Below are positions 1 through 7,730 of a DNA stretch of 14,472 bases, one piece after another; within the stretch, counting starts at the first letter, position 1, and every line of letters starts with the position of its first letter. The position numbers and the translations under genes were made by a program. The DNA is from Desulfobacterales bacterium (GTDB lineage Bacteria; Desulfobacterota; Desulfobacteria; Desulfobacterales; BuS5), in assembly GCA_016735355.1 (NCBI GenBank), contig JAERRQ010000008.1:1-14472 (forward strand), read 5' to 3'. Under the pieces are notes generated by a model that had not been told where the DNA came from, did not search any database, and saw only the letters and a program-made list of their open reading frames with translations.

Positions 1-1
1 T

Positions 2-1201
2 GAAGAGACTCTCCTGGAAAAAGCAAAAGAAGCGTATAATAAGAATAATCTAAAAAAGAGCGCAAAATATTTTTTAAGCCTGCTCAGTCTGCTAAAACTT
101 GACTATGATGATTTAAATCAGGCCAATAGAGAAAAAATATTCAATTCAGAGTTGGCACTACTTAATGAACATTCATGGATAGATAAATTATTAGAATACT
201 GTATTGACAATAAGCTTTCCATTAATAACGGTAAAGATAACAAGAAAATTCTGCAGAATGCTATTGAAAAAGGATTTCCAAAAGGTAATCATCTTGTCCT
301 TACAACTGAATTAGTAAATAAAAAAACAGGACTCTTTCGCGCAATCAAGAAAACCGGAATTATTGTTGACTGTTCGGTTCCCAAAGGAACCCGAAGAGAC
401 GATAAGGCTGTCCAGGCTGCCGTTATCAATGAGAGTATGAGATCAATTCTCAACAAAAGAGGAAAAAAAATCAGCAGGGATGCTTACAATGCTTTGTATA
501 GCCTGACAGGTTTTGATTTGCGTACATTTGCAAATAATATTGAAAAGCTGACCGATTATATAGGTGAAAAAGAAGAAATAACAGTCAATGACGTTAGATC
601 CGTATTAAAGCGTACAAAAAAAGATCTTTTGTATGAATTCACAAATGCAATCACCGATAGAGATGTGGATCAGTCTCTTTTTTTTATGTCTACACTTCTA
701 TCAGGGGGCGACGTCAAGCATCCCCTTCAACTTCTCGTAGCTGTTGCCAACCAGATAAGAAAGCTTTTAATGATTAAAAGTTTCGTTAAGAGCAGATATG
801 GAAAGGCATGGCATAGTGGCTGCCAATATCCACACTTTCAAGATAGGGTAATGCCGGCAATTATTGAATTCGATCGAGAAATTGCAGGCCGCATCAACGA
901 ATGGGACAGAATGCTTGAAGATGATGAAATGCTTACCAAAAAAGGCAAAAAAAGTAGATCAGTAACAAAAAAAGCTGCTGATAAATTATTTTTAATAGCA
1001 CAGAATCCCGGCAGTCCGTATCCGGTGTACAGGATGCTGCAAAAATCAGGAAGATTTACCGAAAATGAGCTGGTTTCCACCATGTACTCTATCCATGATG
1101 CAGACCTTCGTTTTAAGTCAACCGGGCAGGCCCCGAAACTGATTCTTGAAGATATTATTTTAAAAATATGCCAAAGACATAACCCCAACAAGGAGATATA
1201 A
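2..1201 (+). CDS. holA: DNA polymerase III subunit delta (HolA), 5' end outside the window
   Basis: The reading frame is open from base 2 to the TAA at 1199-1201, so the N-terminus lies outside the window; an in-frame TTG at 152 is internal and has no ribosome site. HolA is the clamp-loader subunit that opens the beta sliding clamp. The recognisable part starts around base 275 with a GNHLVLTTE strand and an AIKKTG stretch, as at the end of HolA domain I. It continues through SLTGFDLRTFANNIEKL and the helical collar-domain region, to a C-terminal helix carrying DADLRFKSTGQAPKLILED, typical of the family. The roughly 90 residues before base 275 are rich in Lys, Asn and Leu and do not resemble the usual nucleotide-fold sequence, so this HolA probably carries an insertion. 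The stop codon overlaps the argC start (TAATG), which suggests co-translation. The identification rests on the C-terminal two thirds. Confidence 0.85.
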   Translation, partial: EETLLEKAKEAYNKNNLKKSAKYFLSLLSLLKLDYDDLNQANREKIFNSELALLNEHSWIDKLLEYCIDNKLSINNGKDNKKILQNAIEKGFPKGNHLVLTTELVNKKTGLFRAIKKTGIIVDCSVPKGTRRDDKAVQAAVINESMRSILNKRGKKISRDAYNALYSLTGFDLRTFANNIEKLTDYIGEKEEITVNDVRSVLKRTKKDLLYEFTNAITDRDVDQSLFFMSTLLSGGDVKHPLQLLVAVANQIRKLLMIKSFVKSRYGKAWHSGCQYPHFQDRVMPAIIEFDREIAGRINEWDRMLEDDEMLTKKGKKSRSVTKKAADKLFLIAQNPGSPYPVYRMLQKSGRFTENELVSTMYSIHDADLRFKSTGQAPKLILEDIILKICQRHNPNKEI

Positions 1202-2238
1202 TGATAAACGCCGGAGTGGTAGGCGCTACCGGATATGCAGGTGCCGAACTTGTTCGAATACTGTCGGGCCATCCTGAAGTTGATTTGACGACATTAACAT
1301 CACGTCAGTATACAGGCATCGAGTTTGCAAAAATATACCCTTCAATGTCCGGAATTGTAAACCTTGTTTGTGAAAAATATAACGCTGATAGCTTGTGTGA
1401 AAAAACCGATGTTATTTTTACAGCGCTTCCACATAAACTGCCTATGGAAATTGTGCCGGAATTGATTAAGCGTCAAAAAAAAGTAATAGATCTTTCCGCT
1501 GATTTCAGGTTTCATGACCCATTGAATTATGAAGCCCACTATCAACCCCATACAGCCAGGGGTTTATTAAAAACGGCAGTCTACGGACTATGCGAAGTAT
1601 ATAATGAGGATATAGAGTCAGCCGATCTTATAGGAAATCCCGGGTGTTATCCGACAAGCGTTCTTTTGCCGCTCATACCCCTGCTGAAAGCCGGTTATAT
1701 TGATGCGGATACTATCACGGCCGATTCAAAATCAGGAGTAAGCGGAGCAGGGCGGTCTCCTGTGCTGACAACACATTTTTGTGAGATTAATGAATCCTTG
1801 AATGCATACAAAGTCGGGTCCCATCGCCATAATCCTGAAATGGACGAAGTGCTAAGTTTCGCCGCAGGAAAGCCTGTCCATATTACCTTTGTACCGCACC
1901 TGATACCCATGACACGGGGAATGTATACAACAATTTACGCAAGTCTGTCCGGAAATATCGGAACAACCGAAATAAAGGAATGCCTTTCATCATATTACCA
2001 TGCCAGACCTTTTATACGGCTTTGTCCCGATGAAACAGAGCCGAAAACATCCCATGTACGGGGAACTAATTTTTGTGATATAGGCTTTACAGTGGATAAA
2101 GTAAATAACCGGCTTATTCTGATGTCTGCTATAGATAATCTGGTAAAAGGAGCAGCCGGGCAGGCAGCGCAGAATATGAATATTATGTTTGGATTAGATG
2201 AAAGAACAGGGCTTTTTAACGTCCCATTTCCCTTGTAG
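1201..2238 (+). CDS. argC: N-acetyl-gamma-glutamyl-phosphate reductase
   Basis: ArgC performs the third step of arginine synthesis, NADPH-dependent reduction of N-acetylglutamyl-5-phosphate to the semialdehyde, in the cytoplasm. The 345-residue protein has the usual family length. The N-terminus is a Rossmann dinucleotide-binding loop (GVVGATGYAGAELVRIL, residues 5-21). The catalytic cysteine is Cys149 in GNPGCYPTS. Other conserved blocks are LSADFRF (98-104), KSGVSGAGR (177-185), GSHRHNPEM (206-214) and VPHLIPMTRGMY (231-242). The start is clear: AAGGAG at 1190-1195 lies five bases before the ATG. That ATG overlaps the holA stop by one base, so the two genes are probably co-transcribed and translationally coupled. 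No other arginine gene is in the window. I see no convincing terminator downstream. Confidence 0.97.
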   Translation: MINAGVVGATGYAGAELVRILSGHPEVDLTTLTSRQYTGIEFAKIYPSMSGIVNLVCEKYNADSLCEKTDVIFTALPHKLPMEIVPELIKRQKKVIDLSADFRFHDPLNYEAHYQPHTARGLLKTAVYGLCEVYNEDIESADLIGNPGCYPTSVLLPLIPLLKAGYIDADTITADSKSGVSGAGRSPVLTTHFCEINESLNAYKVGSHRHNPEMDEVLSFAAGKPVHITFVPHLIPMTRGMYTTIYASLSGNIGTTEIKECLSSYYHARPFIRLCPDETEPKTSHVRGTNFCDIGFTVDKVNNRLILMSAIDNLVKGAAGQAAQNMNIMFGLDERTGLFNVPFPL

Positions 2239-2364
2239 ACAATTTAAGCGCATGTGTGTAAAAAAAAAGAAAATTTTGGGAAATTGAAATACCACTTTAC
2301 ATTTGCCATGCCTAATGTAGAATATAGAGGTTACTCCATGCAGGGGTTCAATATCCTGAGCACC

Positions 2365-2373
2365 TGCTATAAT
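2365..2373 (+). promoter_or_regulatory. Extended -10 promoter element for folD
   Basis: The sequence TGCTATAAT is a perfect extended -10 element (TGnTATAAT). No good -35 box lies 16-18 bases upstream, which is tolerable for this promoter type. Initiation would fall near 2380, giving a leader of about 19 bases that contains the folD ribosome site. A second candidate, TTTACA (2296-2301) with 16 bases to TAGAAT (2318-2323), lies further upstream. An imperfect inverted repeat (2340-2349 with 2358-2367: eight Watson-Crick pairs, one G-T, one mismatch) overlaps the upstream side of this promoter and could be an operator. That last point is inference only. Confidence 0.5.
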
Positions 2374-2385
2374 AACAAAAAAATA

Positions 2386-2391
2386 AAGGAG
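2386..2391 (+). promoter_or_regulatory. Ribosome binding site that fixes the folD start
   Basis: AAGGAG ends seven bases before the ATG at 2399. An in-frame TTG at 2393 would lie only one base from this site, so the ATG is chosen. Confidence 0.8.
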
Positions 2392-2398
2392 ATTGTCA

Positions 2399-3310
2399 AT
2401 GTCAGCAACATTAATTAAAGGTACTGTAATACGTGAAGAGATTCTTGAAGAAATAACAGCTGAGGTAGCCAGTATTAAAGAAAAACATGGTGTTGTGCCC
2501 GGGCTTGTTACAATCCTGGTCGGAGAAAGTCCGGCATCCATTTCCTATGTTACCCTTAAAATCAAAACCGCTCACAGAGTCGGTTTTAATGAGGTTCAGG
2601 AGAACCAGTCACCGGATATTTCCCAAGAGGATCTTCTTGCCTTGATCGATAAATATAATAATGACGATTCTATCAACGGTATTCTTGTGCAGCTCCCGCT
2701 GCCAAAGCAAATAGACGAAAAAAAGATACTGAACGCCATAGATCCCGATAAGGATGTAGATGGATTTCATCCCGTAAATGTGGGTCGTCTTATGATAGGT
2801 GGCGATGAAGTTAAATTTCCCCCATGCACACCTGCCGGTATTCAGGAAATGATAATACGAGCCGGGGTAGAGACAAGCGGTGCGGAAGTTGTTGTTGTGG
2901 GCCGTTCCAATATAGTTGGAAAACCGATTGCGAACATGATGCTTCAGAAAGGCGATGGCGCCAATTCAACTGTAACTGTAGTTCATACACGCACAAAGGA
3001 TCTGGAAGGACATTGCAAACGCGCCGACATTCTGATTGTTGCCGCCGGAGTGCCCGGGCTGGTAAAGCCTGAATGGATTAAACCGGGAGCGTGCGTTATT
3101 GATGTTGGAGTAAACCGGGTTGGTGAAAAACCGAGCAAAAAAAATCCAGGCAAGATGGTTGCTGTTCTTCAGGGCGATGTTGATTTTGATGCAGCCAAAG
3201 AGATCGCGGGATCTATTACCCCCGTTCCGGGTGGAGTCGGCCCCATGACCATTACAATGCTTATGAAAAATACTTTAAAATCACTCAAGTTTAAACTGGG
3301 AATCATTTAA
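2399..3310 (+). CDS. folD: Bifunctional methylenetetrahydrofolate dehydrogenase / cyclohydrolase
   Basis: FolD interconverts 5,10-methylene-, 5,10-methenyl- and 10-formyl-tetrahydrofolate in the cytoplasm, supplying one-carbon units for purines and formyl-Met and, in anaerobes with the acetyl-CoA pathway, for autotrophy or acetate oxidation. The 303-residue product has the normal length. Active-site residues are present: Tyr50 and Lys54 in SYVTLKIK, Gln98 in ILVQLPLP, and Asp121 in DKDVDGFHPVNVG. The nucleotide-binding half contains PPCTPAGI (141-148), VVVVGRSNIVGKP (164-176) and the C-terminal PVPGGVGPMTITML motif. The ATG at 2399 is preferred over the TTG at 2393 on ribosome-site spacing. 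The gene is separated from argC by 160 bases holding its own promoter candidate, and is followed by a strong hairpin, so it is probably transcribed mostly alone. Confidence 0.97.
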   Translation: MSATLIKGTVIREEILEEITAEVASIKEKHGVVPGLVTILVGESPASISYVTLKIKTAHRVGFNEVQENQSPDISQEDLLALIDKYNNDDSINGILVQLPLPKQIDEKKILNAIDPDKDVDGFHPVNVGRLMIGGDEVKFPPCTPAGIQEMIIRAGVETSGAEVVVVGRSNIVGKPIANMMLQKGDGANSTVTVVHTRTKDLEGHCKRADILIVAAGVPGLVKPEWIKPGACVIDVGVNRVGEKPSKKNPGKMVAVLQGDVDFDAAKEIAGSITPVPGGVGPMTITMLMKNTLKSLKFKLGII

Positions 3311-3339
3311 TTGAGAGTAACCCGCAAGTAGTGTGCAAC

Positions 3340-3377
3340 GCTGGGAAGCTTCATGATGGGAATAGCTTCCCAGCTTT
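3340..3377 (+). terminator. Probable terminator downstream of folD
   Basis: A perfect 11-bp inverted repeat (GCTGGGAAGCT at 3340-3350 and AGCTTCCCAGC at 3364-3374) encloses a 13-base loop. Only three T residues follow directly, and a further T-rich stretch starts at 3388. The stem is stable and sits 30 bases after the folD stop; the short T-run is the weak point. Confidence 0.65.
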
Positions 3378-3390
3378 AAAGGCATGCTTT

Positions 3391-3418
3391 TTGCTTGATT
3401 TTTATGTATTTTTAAAAT
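3391..3418 (+). promoter_or_regulatory. Candidate promoter for the M23 peptidase gene
   Basis: TTGCTT (3391-3396) is followed after 16 bases by TAAAAT (3413-3418, five of six matches to the -10 consensus). Initiation would fall near 3425, ahead of the ATG at 3441. The region is AT-rich, so a chance match is quite possible. Confidence 0.35.
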
Positions 3419-3440
3419 CTAACTGGTAAGTCCAATTATT

Positions 3441-4370
3441 ATGCGAAAGCAAATCTCTATCTTTGCATTGACCAACACCGGTTCATCGGTTAAACATATT
3501 ACTGTTTCCAGAACTTTTATCTTTTGCCTGTCTCTCTTTATTCTTATCGGCCTGGTGTCAGTCGGTTTTGTCCTTTATGATTACGTAACTGCAAAACAAA
3601 TAGCAGTTAATGCGCACAACTTTGAGCGAAAAAATTCTGTTCAACAGGAAGAAATATTCGAGCAGAGAAGGCAGATACAGAATTTAGCGGATAAGATTGA
3701 AGCATTCAAGACGAAACTGACATCCTTAAAAAAGTTTGAAAAAAAGATACGGGTTATTGCAAATATTGAAAAATCTGATGATCTGAACGATTTTTTAGGA
3801 GTCGGCGGACCTAATCCGGAGATCCTTAAAACAAAGATACAGGTTACAAAAAAACATAACAGTTTGATTAGGGAAATGCATGAACAGTTAGAACAATTCG
3901 ATCATGCAGCGGAAACCCAAAAAAATGATTTTGAGACTCTTGCTAAAAAGCTAGAACACCAGCAGAATATCCTGGCGTCCACACCTGCCATACGCCCCAT
4001 TTCCAAAGGATGGATCTCATCCAAGTTCGGATACCGGGTATCTCCTTTTACAGGACGTAAAGAACTCCACAAAGGGATTGATTTTGCGACACGAAAGGGC
4101 AATCCTATTTTCGCAACTGCTGATGGCCTTGTAACATTCTCAGGAACTAAAGGATGGCTTGGCAAAGCAGTGATTATTGACCACGGACATGGGATGTCGA
4201 CTCGTTATGGTCATGCATGTAAACTTTTAAAAAAACGGGGAGACCGGGTCAAAAAAGGCGATGTTATAGCTCTTGTCGGTAGCACAGGTCGCAGCACCGG
4301 ATCTCATGTTCATTATGAGGTCAGGCTTAACGGTATATCGGTAAATCCTGACAAATTCATACTAAACTAA
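3441..4370 (+). CDS. Membrane-anchored M23 (LytM-type) metallo-endopeptidase
   Basis: This is a predicted peptidoglycan peptidase acting in the periplasm. Residues 1-23 form a short cytoplasmic head (MRKQISIFALTNTGSSVKHI). A single membrane segment spans about 24-46, with no signal-peptidase site evident, so the protein is likely anchored. Residues about 55-175 are charged and heptad-like, a probable coiled coil. The M23 domain occupies about 188-305: HKGID gives ligands His210 and Asp214, TRYGH gives His258, and GSHVHYE gives His289 and His291. All zinc and catalytic positions are filled, so it should be an active enzyme rather than an EnvC/NlpD-type activator. No strong ribosome site precedes the ATG, but the N-terminal sequence fits this start. 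Substrate specificity and a role in division or growth cannot be read from the sequence. Placement just before secA is consistent with envelope function. Confidence 0.9.
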   Translation: MRKQISIFALTNTGSSVKHITVSRTFIFCLSLFILIGLVSVGFVLYDYVTAKQIAVNAHNFERKNSVQQEEIFEQRRQIQNLADKIEAFKTKLTSLKKFEKKIRVIANIEKSDDLNDFLGVGGPNPEILKTKIQVTKKHNSLIREMHEQLEQFDHAAETQKNDFETLAKKLEHQQNILASTPAIRPISKGWISSKFGYRVSPFTGRKELHKGIDFATRKGNPIFATADGLVTFSGTKGWLGKAVIIDHGHGMSTRYGHACKLLKKRGDRVKKGDVIALVGSTGRSTGSHVHYEVRLNGISVNPDKFILN

Positions 4371-4485
4371 GTTCCCTTATTACCCCAAAAAAATCGACAA
4401 TTCATTTCTGAATAATTCCGCTTAAAAAACAGGGAAGTTATTTCATCATCCTTCCTAACTAACCACCAATGAGGTCTTCAAATAG

Positions 4486-7014
4486 ATGATCGGCCAGTTT
4501 TTAACAAAAATATTCGGCAGTAAAAATGAACGTGAATTGAAAATACTTCAACCGGCTGTTCAGTTGGTAAATTCTTTGGAACCGGAAATGCATGGGCTGA
4601 GTGATGACGAACTCAGGGCAAAAACAGGGTACTTCAAAGAACAGAACGAGAATGGGGCAACACTTGAAGATATCCTGCCGGAAGTCTTTGCCACAGTGCG
4701 TGAAGCTTCCGTGCGAGTACTCAAGATGAGGCATTTTGACGTTCAACTCATAGGAGGACTGGTACTTAATTCCGGCAATATCGCTGAAATGAAAACAGGA
4801 GAAGGCAAAACCCTGGCTGCCACTCTTCCAGCATACCTTAATGCATTAACAGGCAAAGGCGTACATATTGTTACAGTCAATGATTATCTTGCCAGGCGCG
4901 ATACGGAATGGATGGGTCAACTATATAATTTTCTCGGACTTTCCGTGGGCAGCATACTGCACGAAATGGATGATGCCGAGCGGAAGGAAGCATACGCGTC
5001 AGATATAACTTACGGAACCAACAATGAATTCGGGTTTGATTATTTGCGGGATAATATGAAATTTGATATTGAGTCGATTGTTCAGCCCCTGCTAAATTTT
5101 GCCATAGTTGACGAGGTTGACAGTATATTGATAGATGAGGCTCGGACGCCTCTGATTATATCGGGTGCTGCAGAAAAATCGACGGATCTCTATTATCAGA
5201 TCAATAGAATAATACCGCGTCTTAAAAGGGATATTGATTACGCGATAGACGAAAAAGCCAGAAGCTCCATGCTGACCGAAGAAGGCGTCGTAAATTTGGA
5301 AAAAATTTTTAAGATCGACAACCTTTACGACCCCGATCATATTGAACTCCTCCACCATATTAACCAGGGTTTGAAAGCTCATTCTCTTTTTAAACTCGAT
5401 GTCGATTATATAGTTAAAGAGGGTGAAGTTATAATTGTAGATGAATTCACAGGCAGACTTATGCCCGGGCGCAGATACAGTGAGGGACTGCATCAGGCCC
5501 TGGAAGCGAAAGAGGATGTAAAAATAGAGAATGAGAATCAGACGCTTGCCACAATTACTTTTCAGAACTACTTCAGGATGTATGACAAATTATCCGGAAT
5601 GACCGGAACTGCGGATACCGAAGCCGGTGAGTTTAAAAAAATATATGACCTGAGCGTTGTCGTAATTCCGACTCACCAGGAAATGATAAGAAATGATTAT
5701 CCGGATCAGATCTACAAAACCAGGAAGGAAAAATATAATGCCGCTATGGATGGGATTGTTGAACTCCATAAAAAAGGGCAGCCTGTGCTGGTCGGCACTG
5801 TTTCAATAGATGTGTCCGAAGATTTTTCGAAAAAGCTGAAAAAAAGGGGGATAAAACATACTGTTCTTAATGCAAAAAATCATGGAAAAGAGGCTGAAAT
5901 AATCAGCCTGGCAGGGCAGGAAGGGGCGGTAACTATTTCAACAAACATGGCGGGCCGAGGGACTGACATTGTTCTTGGTGAAGGAGTCGCTGATCTGGGT
6001 GGATTGCATATTATGGGGACGGAAAGGCATGAAAGCAGGAGGATAGACAACCAGCTAAGAGGAAGATCGGGAAGGCAGGGCGACCCTGGTTCTTCACGAT
6101 TTTACCTTGCGCTTGAAGATGATCTGCTTAGAATTTTCGGCGGCGATAGAATAACCAATGTTATGGAAAAACTCGGAATGGAAGAAGGGGAACCTATTGA
6201 GCACAATCTTATCAGCAGGGCAATAGAGAATGCTCAGGCAAAGGTTGAAGGCCGTAATTTTGATATAAGAAAGCAGTTAATAGAATACGATGATGTCATG
6301 AATCAGCAAAGGGAGGTAATCTACAAGCAGCGTCGTGAAGCTCTTGAAGGGAAAAATCTGAAAGACGCGATTAAGGATATGATGTATGACCAATCAGAAG
6401 TGATTGCCGGCAATTTTGCAGATGATAAAACTTTTTCCGAGGAATGGGATTGGGATGGCATTAAAAAAATGGTTCGCGAAAAGTTTCACTTTCATCTGGA
6501 CAGTATCGACAATGATACAATGGATGGTTTGACAAGAGAGGGTTTGACGGAGTTGATATACGAATCATCCATGGAGATATATAAAATTCGTGAATCTCTT
6601 ATAGGCGAGGAAGATTTCAGAACTCTTGAACGGATTGTAATGCTTCAGACTGTTGATAAGCTATGGAAGGACCATCTCCTAAGCATGGATCATCTTAAAG
6701 AAGGTATCGGTCTCAGAGGTTATGCCCAGCAGGATCCTCTTATAATCTACAAAAAAGAAGGGTTTGAAATGTTCCGGGATATGATATCAAGGGTCAAGGA
6801 AGAGATAGTCGGACTCTTGTTTCGAATCCGGATAGAGCAACCGGAGAGGATAAATGACCTAAAACGGCCAAAAGAACAGAATCTTGTCTTCTCCGGCGGA
6901 GATGAGAGTGAATCAAAGAAAACGCCTGTTAAACGAGCTGAAAAAAAGATTAGCAGGAATGCGCCATGTCCGTGCGGAAGCGGTAAAAAATATAAAAAAT
7001 GCTGCGGGAAATAA
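4486..7014 (+). CDS. secA: Preprotein translocase ATPase SecA
   Basis: SecA is the ATP-driven motor that pushes unfolded proteins through SecYEG. The 842-residue product is a full-length, standard SecA. It starts with the characteristic [15 protein letters not shown]. Walker A is MKTGEGKT at 102-109 and Walker B is [16 protein letters not shown] starting near 208. The preprotein-binding region follows, and then the second nucleotide-binding fold with [10 protein letters not shown] and [11 protein letters not shown]. The C-terminus is a complete zinc finger for SecB and lipid contact: Cys828, Cys830, Cys839 and Cys840 in [14 protein letters not shown] weak GAGG at 4471-4474 precedes the ATG at 4486; the start is supported mainly by family alignment. 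The 115 bases upstream show no secM-like leader or clear promoter. A long gene-free gap follows. Confidence 0.98.
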   Translation: MIGQFLTKIFGSKNERELKILQPAVQLVNSLEPEMHGLSDDELRAKTGYFKEQNENGATLEDILPEVFATVREASVRVLKMRHFDVQLIGGLVLNSGNIAEMKTGEGKTLAATLPAYLNALTGKGVHIVTVNDYLARRDTEWMGQLYNFLGLSVGSILHEMDDAERKEAYASDITYGTNNEFGFDYLRDNMKFDIESIVQPLLNFAIVDEVDSILIDEARTPLIISGAAEKSTDLYYQINRIIPRLKRDIDYAIDEKARSSMLTEEGVVNLEKIFKIDNLYDPDHIELLHHINQGLKAHSLFKLDVDYIVKEGEVIIVDEFTGRLMPGRRYSEGLHQALEAKEDVKIENENQTLATITFQNYFRMYDKLSGMTGTADTEAGEFKKIYDLSVVVIPTHQEMIRNDYPDQIYKTRKEKYNAAMDGIVELHKKGQPVLVGTVSIDVSEDFSKKLKKRGIKHTVLNAKNHGKEAEIISLAGQEGAVTISTNMAGRGTDIVLGEGVADLGGLHIMGTERHESRRIDNQLRGRSGRQGDPGSSRFYLALEDDLLRIFGGDRITNVMEKLGMEEGEPIEHNLISRAIENAQAKVEGRNFDIRKQLIEYDDVMNQQREVIYKQRREALEGKNLKDAIKDMMYDQSEVIAGNFADDKTFSEEWDWDGIKKMVREKFHFHLDSIDNDTMDGLTREGLTELIYESSMEIYKIRESLIGEEDFRTLERIVMLQTVDKLWKDHLLSMDHLKEGIGLRGYAQQDPLIIYKKEGFEMFRDMISRVKEEIVGLLFRIRIEQPERINDLKRPKEQNLVFSGGDESESKKTPVKRAEKKISRNAPCPCGSGKKYKKCCGK

Positions 7015-7138
7015 TTGTGTATACGGGTTATCCTTTTCGCCGGCGCAGGAGCATTATGCATCGACAGTTAAACTTGCGAATTTATTTTTGAGTGAACCCT
7101 TAAAGCTAATGGCATTTACTCATGTGCATAATGTTTAG

Positions 7139-7455
7139 TACTAGTAATTAGTTAAAAAATAAATGCTTGCCTGTTGAGCTCACATTTTTCAACTCATTTT
7201 TTTCCTTTCGTTCCTGAAGGTAGATAGATTATCCCGTTCGTGTTATTGAAATTGGTTATAGATAGTGACTGAAAGAAAACCCTATTAATCATAATAAAAC
7301 AAGGTGTTATTGTTTGTTTATTTAAATGAAGTTTGCTGGAAATAGTTGTTTTATCAACATGATGGACAGTTTTCGCCCAGGCACTCAATAAAGCAAGAGC
7401 GTTTGAAAAATTTAAATAAAATTATTGACAATCCTTTATTATTCAATTACTAGTA
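7139..7455. mobile_element. Possible small non-coding inserted element (MITE-like) in the secA-rpmF gap
   Basis: The secA-rpmF interval (7015-7525) has no recognisable gene on either strand. Within it TACTAGTAATT (7139-7149) is repeated exactly in inverted form as AATTACTAGTA (7445-7455). Both outer ends are TA, as expected for insertion at TA by IS630/Tc1-mariner-type elements. A second inverted match, ATTTTTCAA (7184-7192 and, inverted, 7403-7411), lies at nearly equal distances (45 and 44 bases) from the two ends. A bulged hairpin (7293-7302 with 7310-7322) sits near the centre. No transposase is encoded, and similarity between these blocks is weak. The region is AT-rich, so coincidence is not excluded. 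Confidence 0.35.
7425..7453 (+). promoter_or_regulatory. Candidate promoter of the rpmF-fab operon
   Basis: A perfect -35 hexamer TTGACA (7425-7430) is followed after 17 bases by TACTAG (7448-7453), a poor -10 match (three of six). Initiation near 7460 would place the inverted repeat GCCATCA (7458-7464) / TGATGGC (7482-7488) at the very 5' end of the transcript, followed by ATTTTATT. This could act as a 5' stabilising or attenuating hairpin. The promoter lies inside the right end of the possible inserted element. Confidence 0.4.
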
Positions 7456-7525
7456 GCGCCATCACTCTACTGAAAGAAGATTGATGGCATTTTATTAAAT
7501 AAAACAATTGGTTGGGAGATTACTT

Positions 7526-7705
7526 ATGCCGGTACCAAAGCGTAAAACATCAAAGTCAAAACGTGATAAACGTAGAACGCATAAAAAGATTGATGGTCAG
7601 GCGGTCATGACCTGCCCTGATTGTGGGGAGGCAAAACTGCCGCATCATGTATGCCTGGAATGCGGCACATATAGAGGCCGTAATGTTATAGATACTGAAG
7701 AATAA
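7526..7705 (+). CDS. rpmF: Large ribosomal subunit protein bL32
   Basis: bL32 is a small protein of the 50S subunit. The 59-residue product begins MPVPKRKTSKSKRDKRRTHK, the canonical L32 N-terminus. It contains four cysteines in two CxxC pairs (Cys30, Cys33, Cys43, Cys46), which is the zinc-binding form. The ATG at 7526 is chosen because it gives the conserved N-terminus and has GGGAG at 7514-7518 seven bases upstream. The in-frame TTG at 7508 would precede that site and add six unsupported residues. The usual upstream neighbour yceD (DUF177) is absent, and secA lies 511 bases upstream instead. The gene starts an operon with lipid-synthesis genes, the common rpmF-fab linkage. Confidence 0.96.
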   Translation: MPVPKRKTSKSKRDKRRTHKKIDGQAVMTCPDCGEAKLPHHVCLECGTYRGRNVIDTEE

Positions 7706-7730
7706 TAAATAATCAAGGGGATGTTAACAT

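Noticed and set aside
838..1272. 144-codon open frame on the - strand across holA and argC
   Set aside because: It is antisense to two clearly recognised genes, has Ser-rich shadow composition and shows no motif.
5092..5493. 133-codon open frame on the - strand inside secA
   Set aside because: It is antisense to conserved SecA coding sequence, with no recognisable domain.
7052..7133. 9-bp inverted repeat CATTATGCA / TGCATAATG after secA
   Set aside because: A match of this length is expected by chance in a gap of this size, and no supporting structure is seen.
7173..7203. secA terminator built on GTTGA...TCAAC followed by a run of seven T residues
   Set aside because: The stem is only five base pairs with a long loop, so the T-run alone is not convincing in an AT-rich gap.
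7194..7388. 64-codon open frame on the - strand in the secA-rpmF gap
   Set aside because: No family resemblance and low-complexity AT-rich composition. It lies wholly inside the possible inserted element, so it is more likely chance than a gene.
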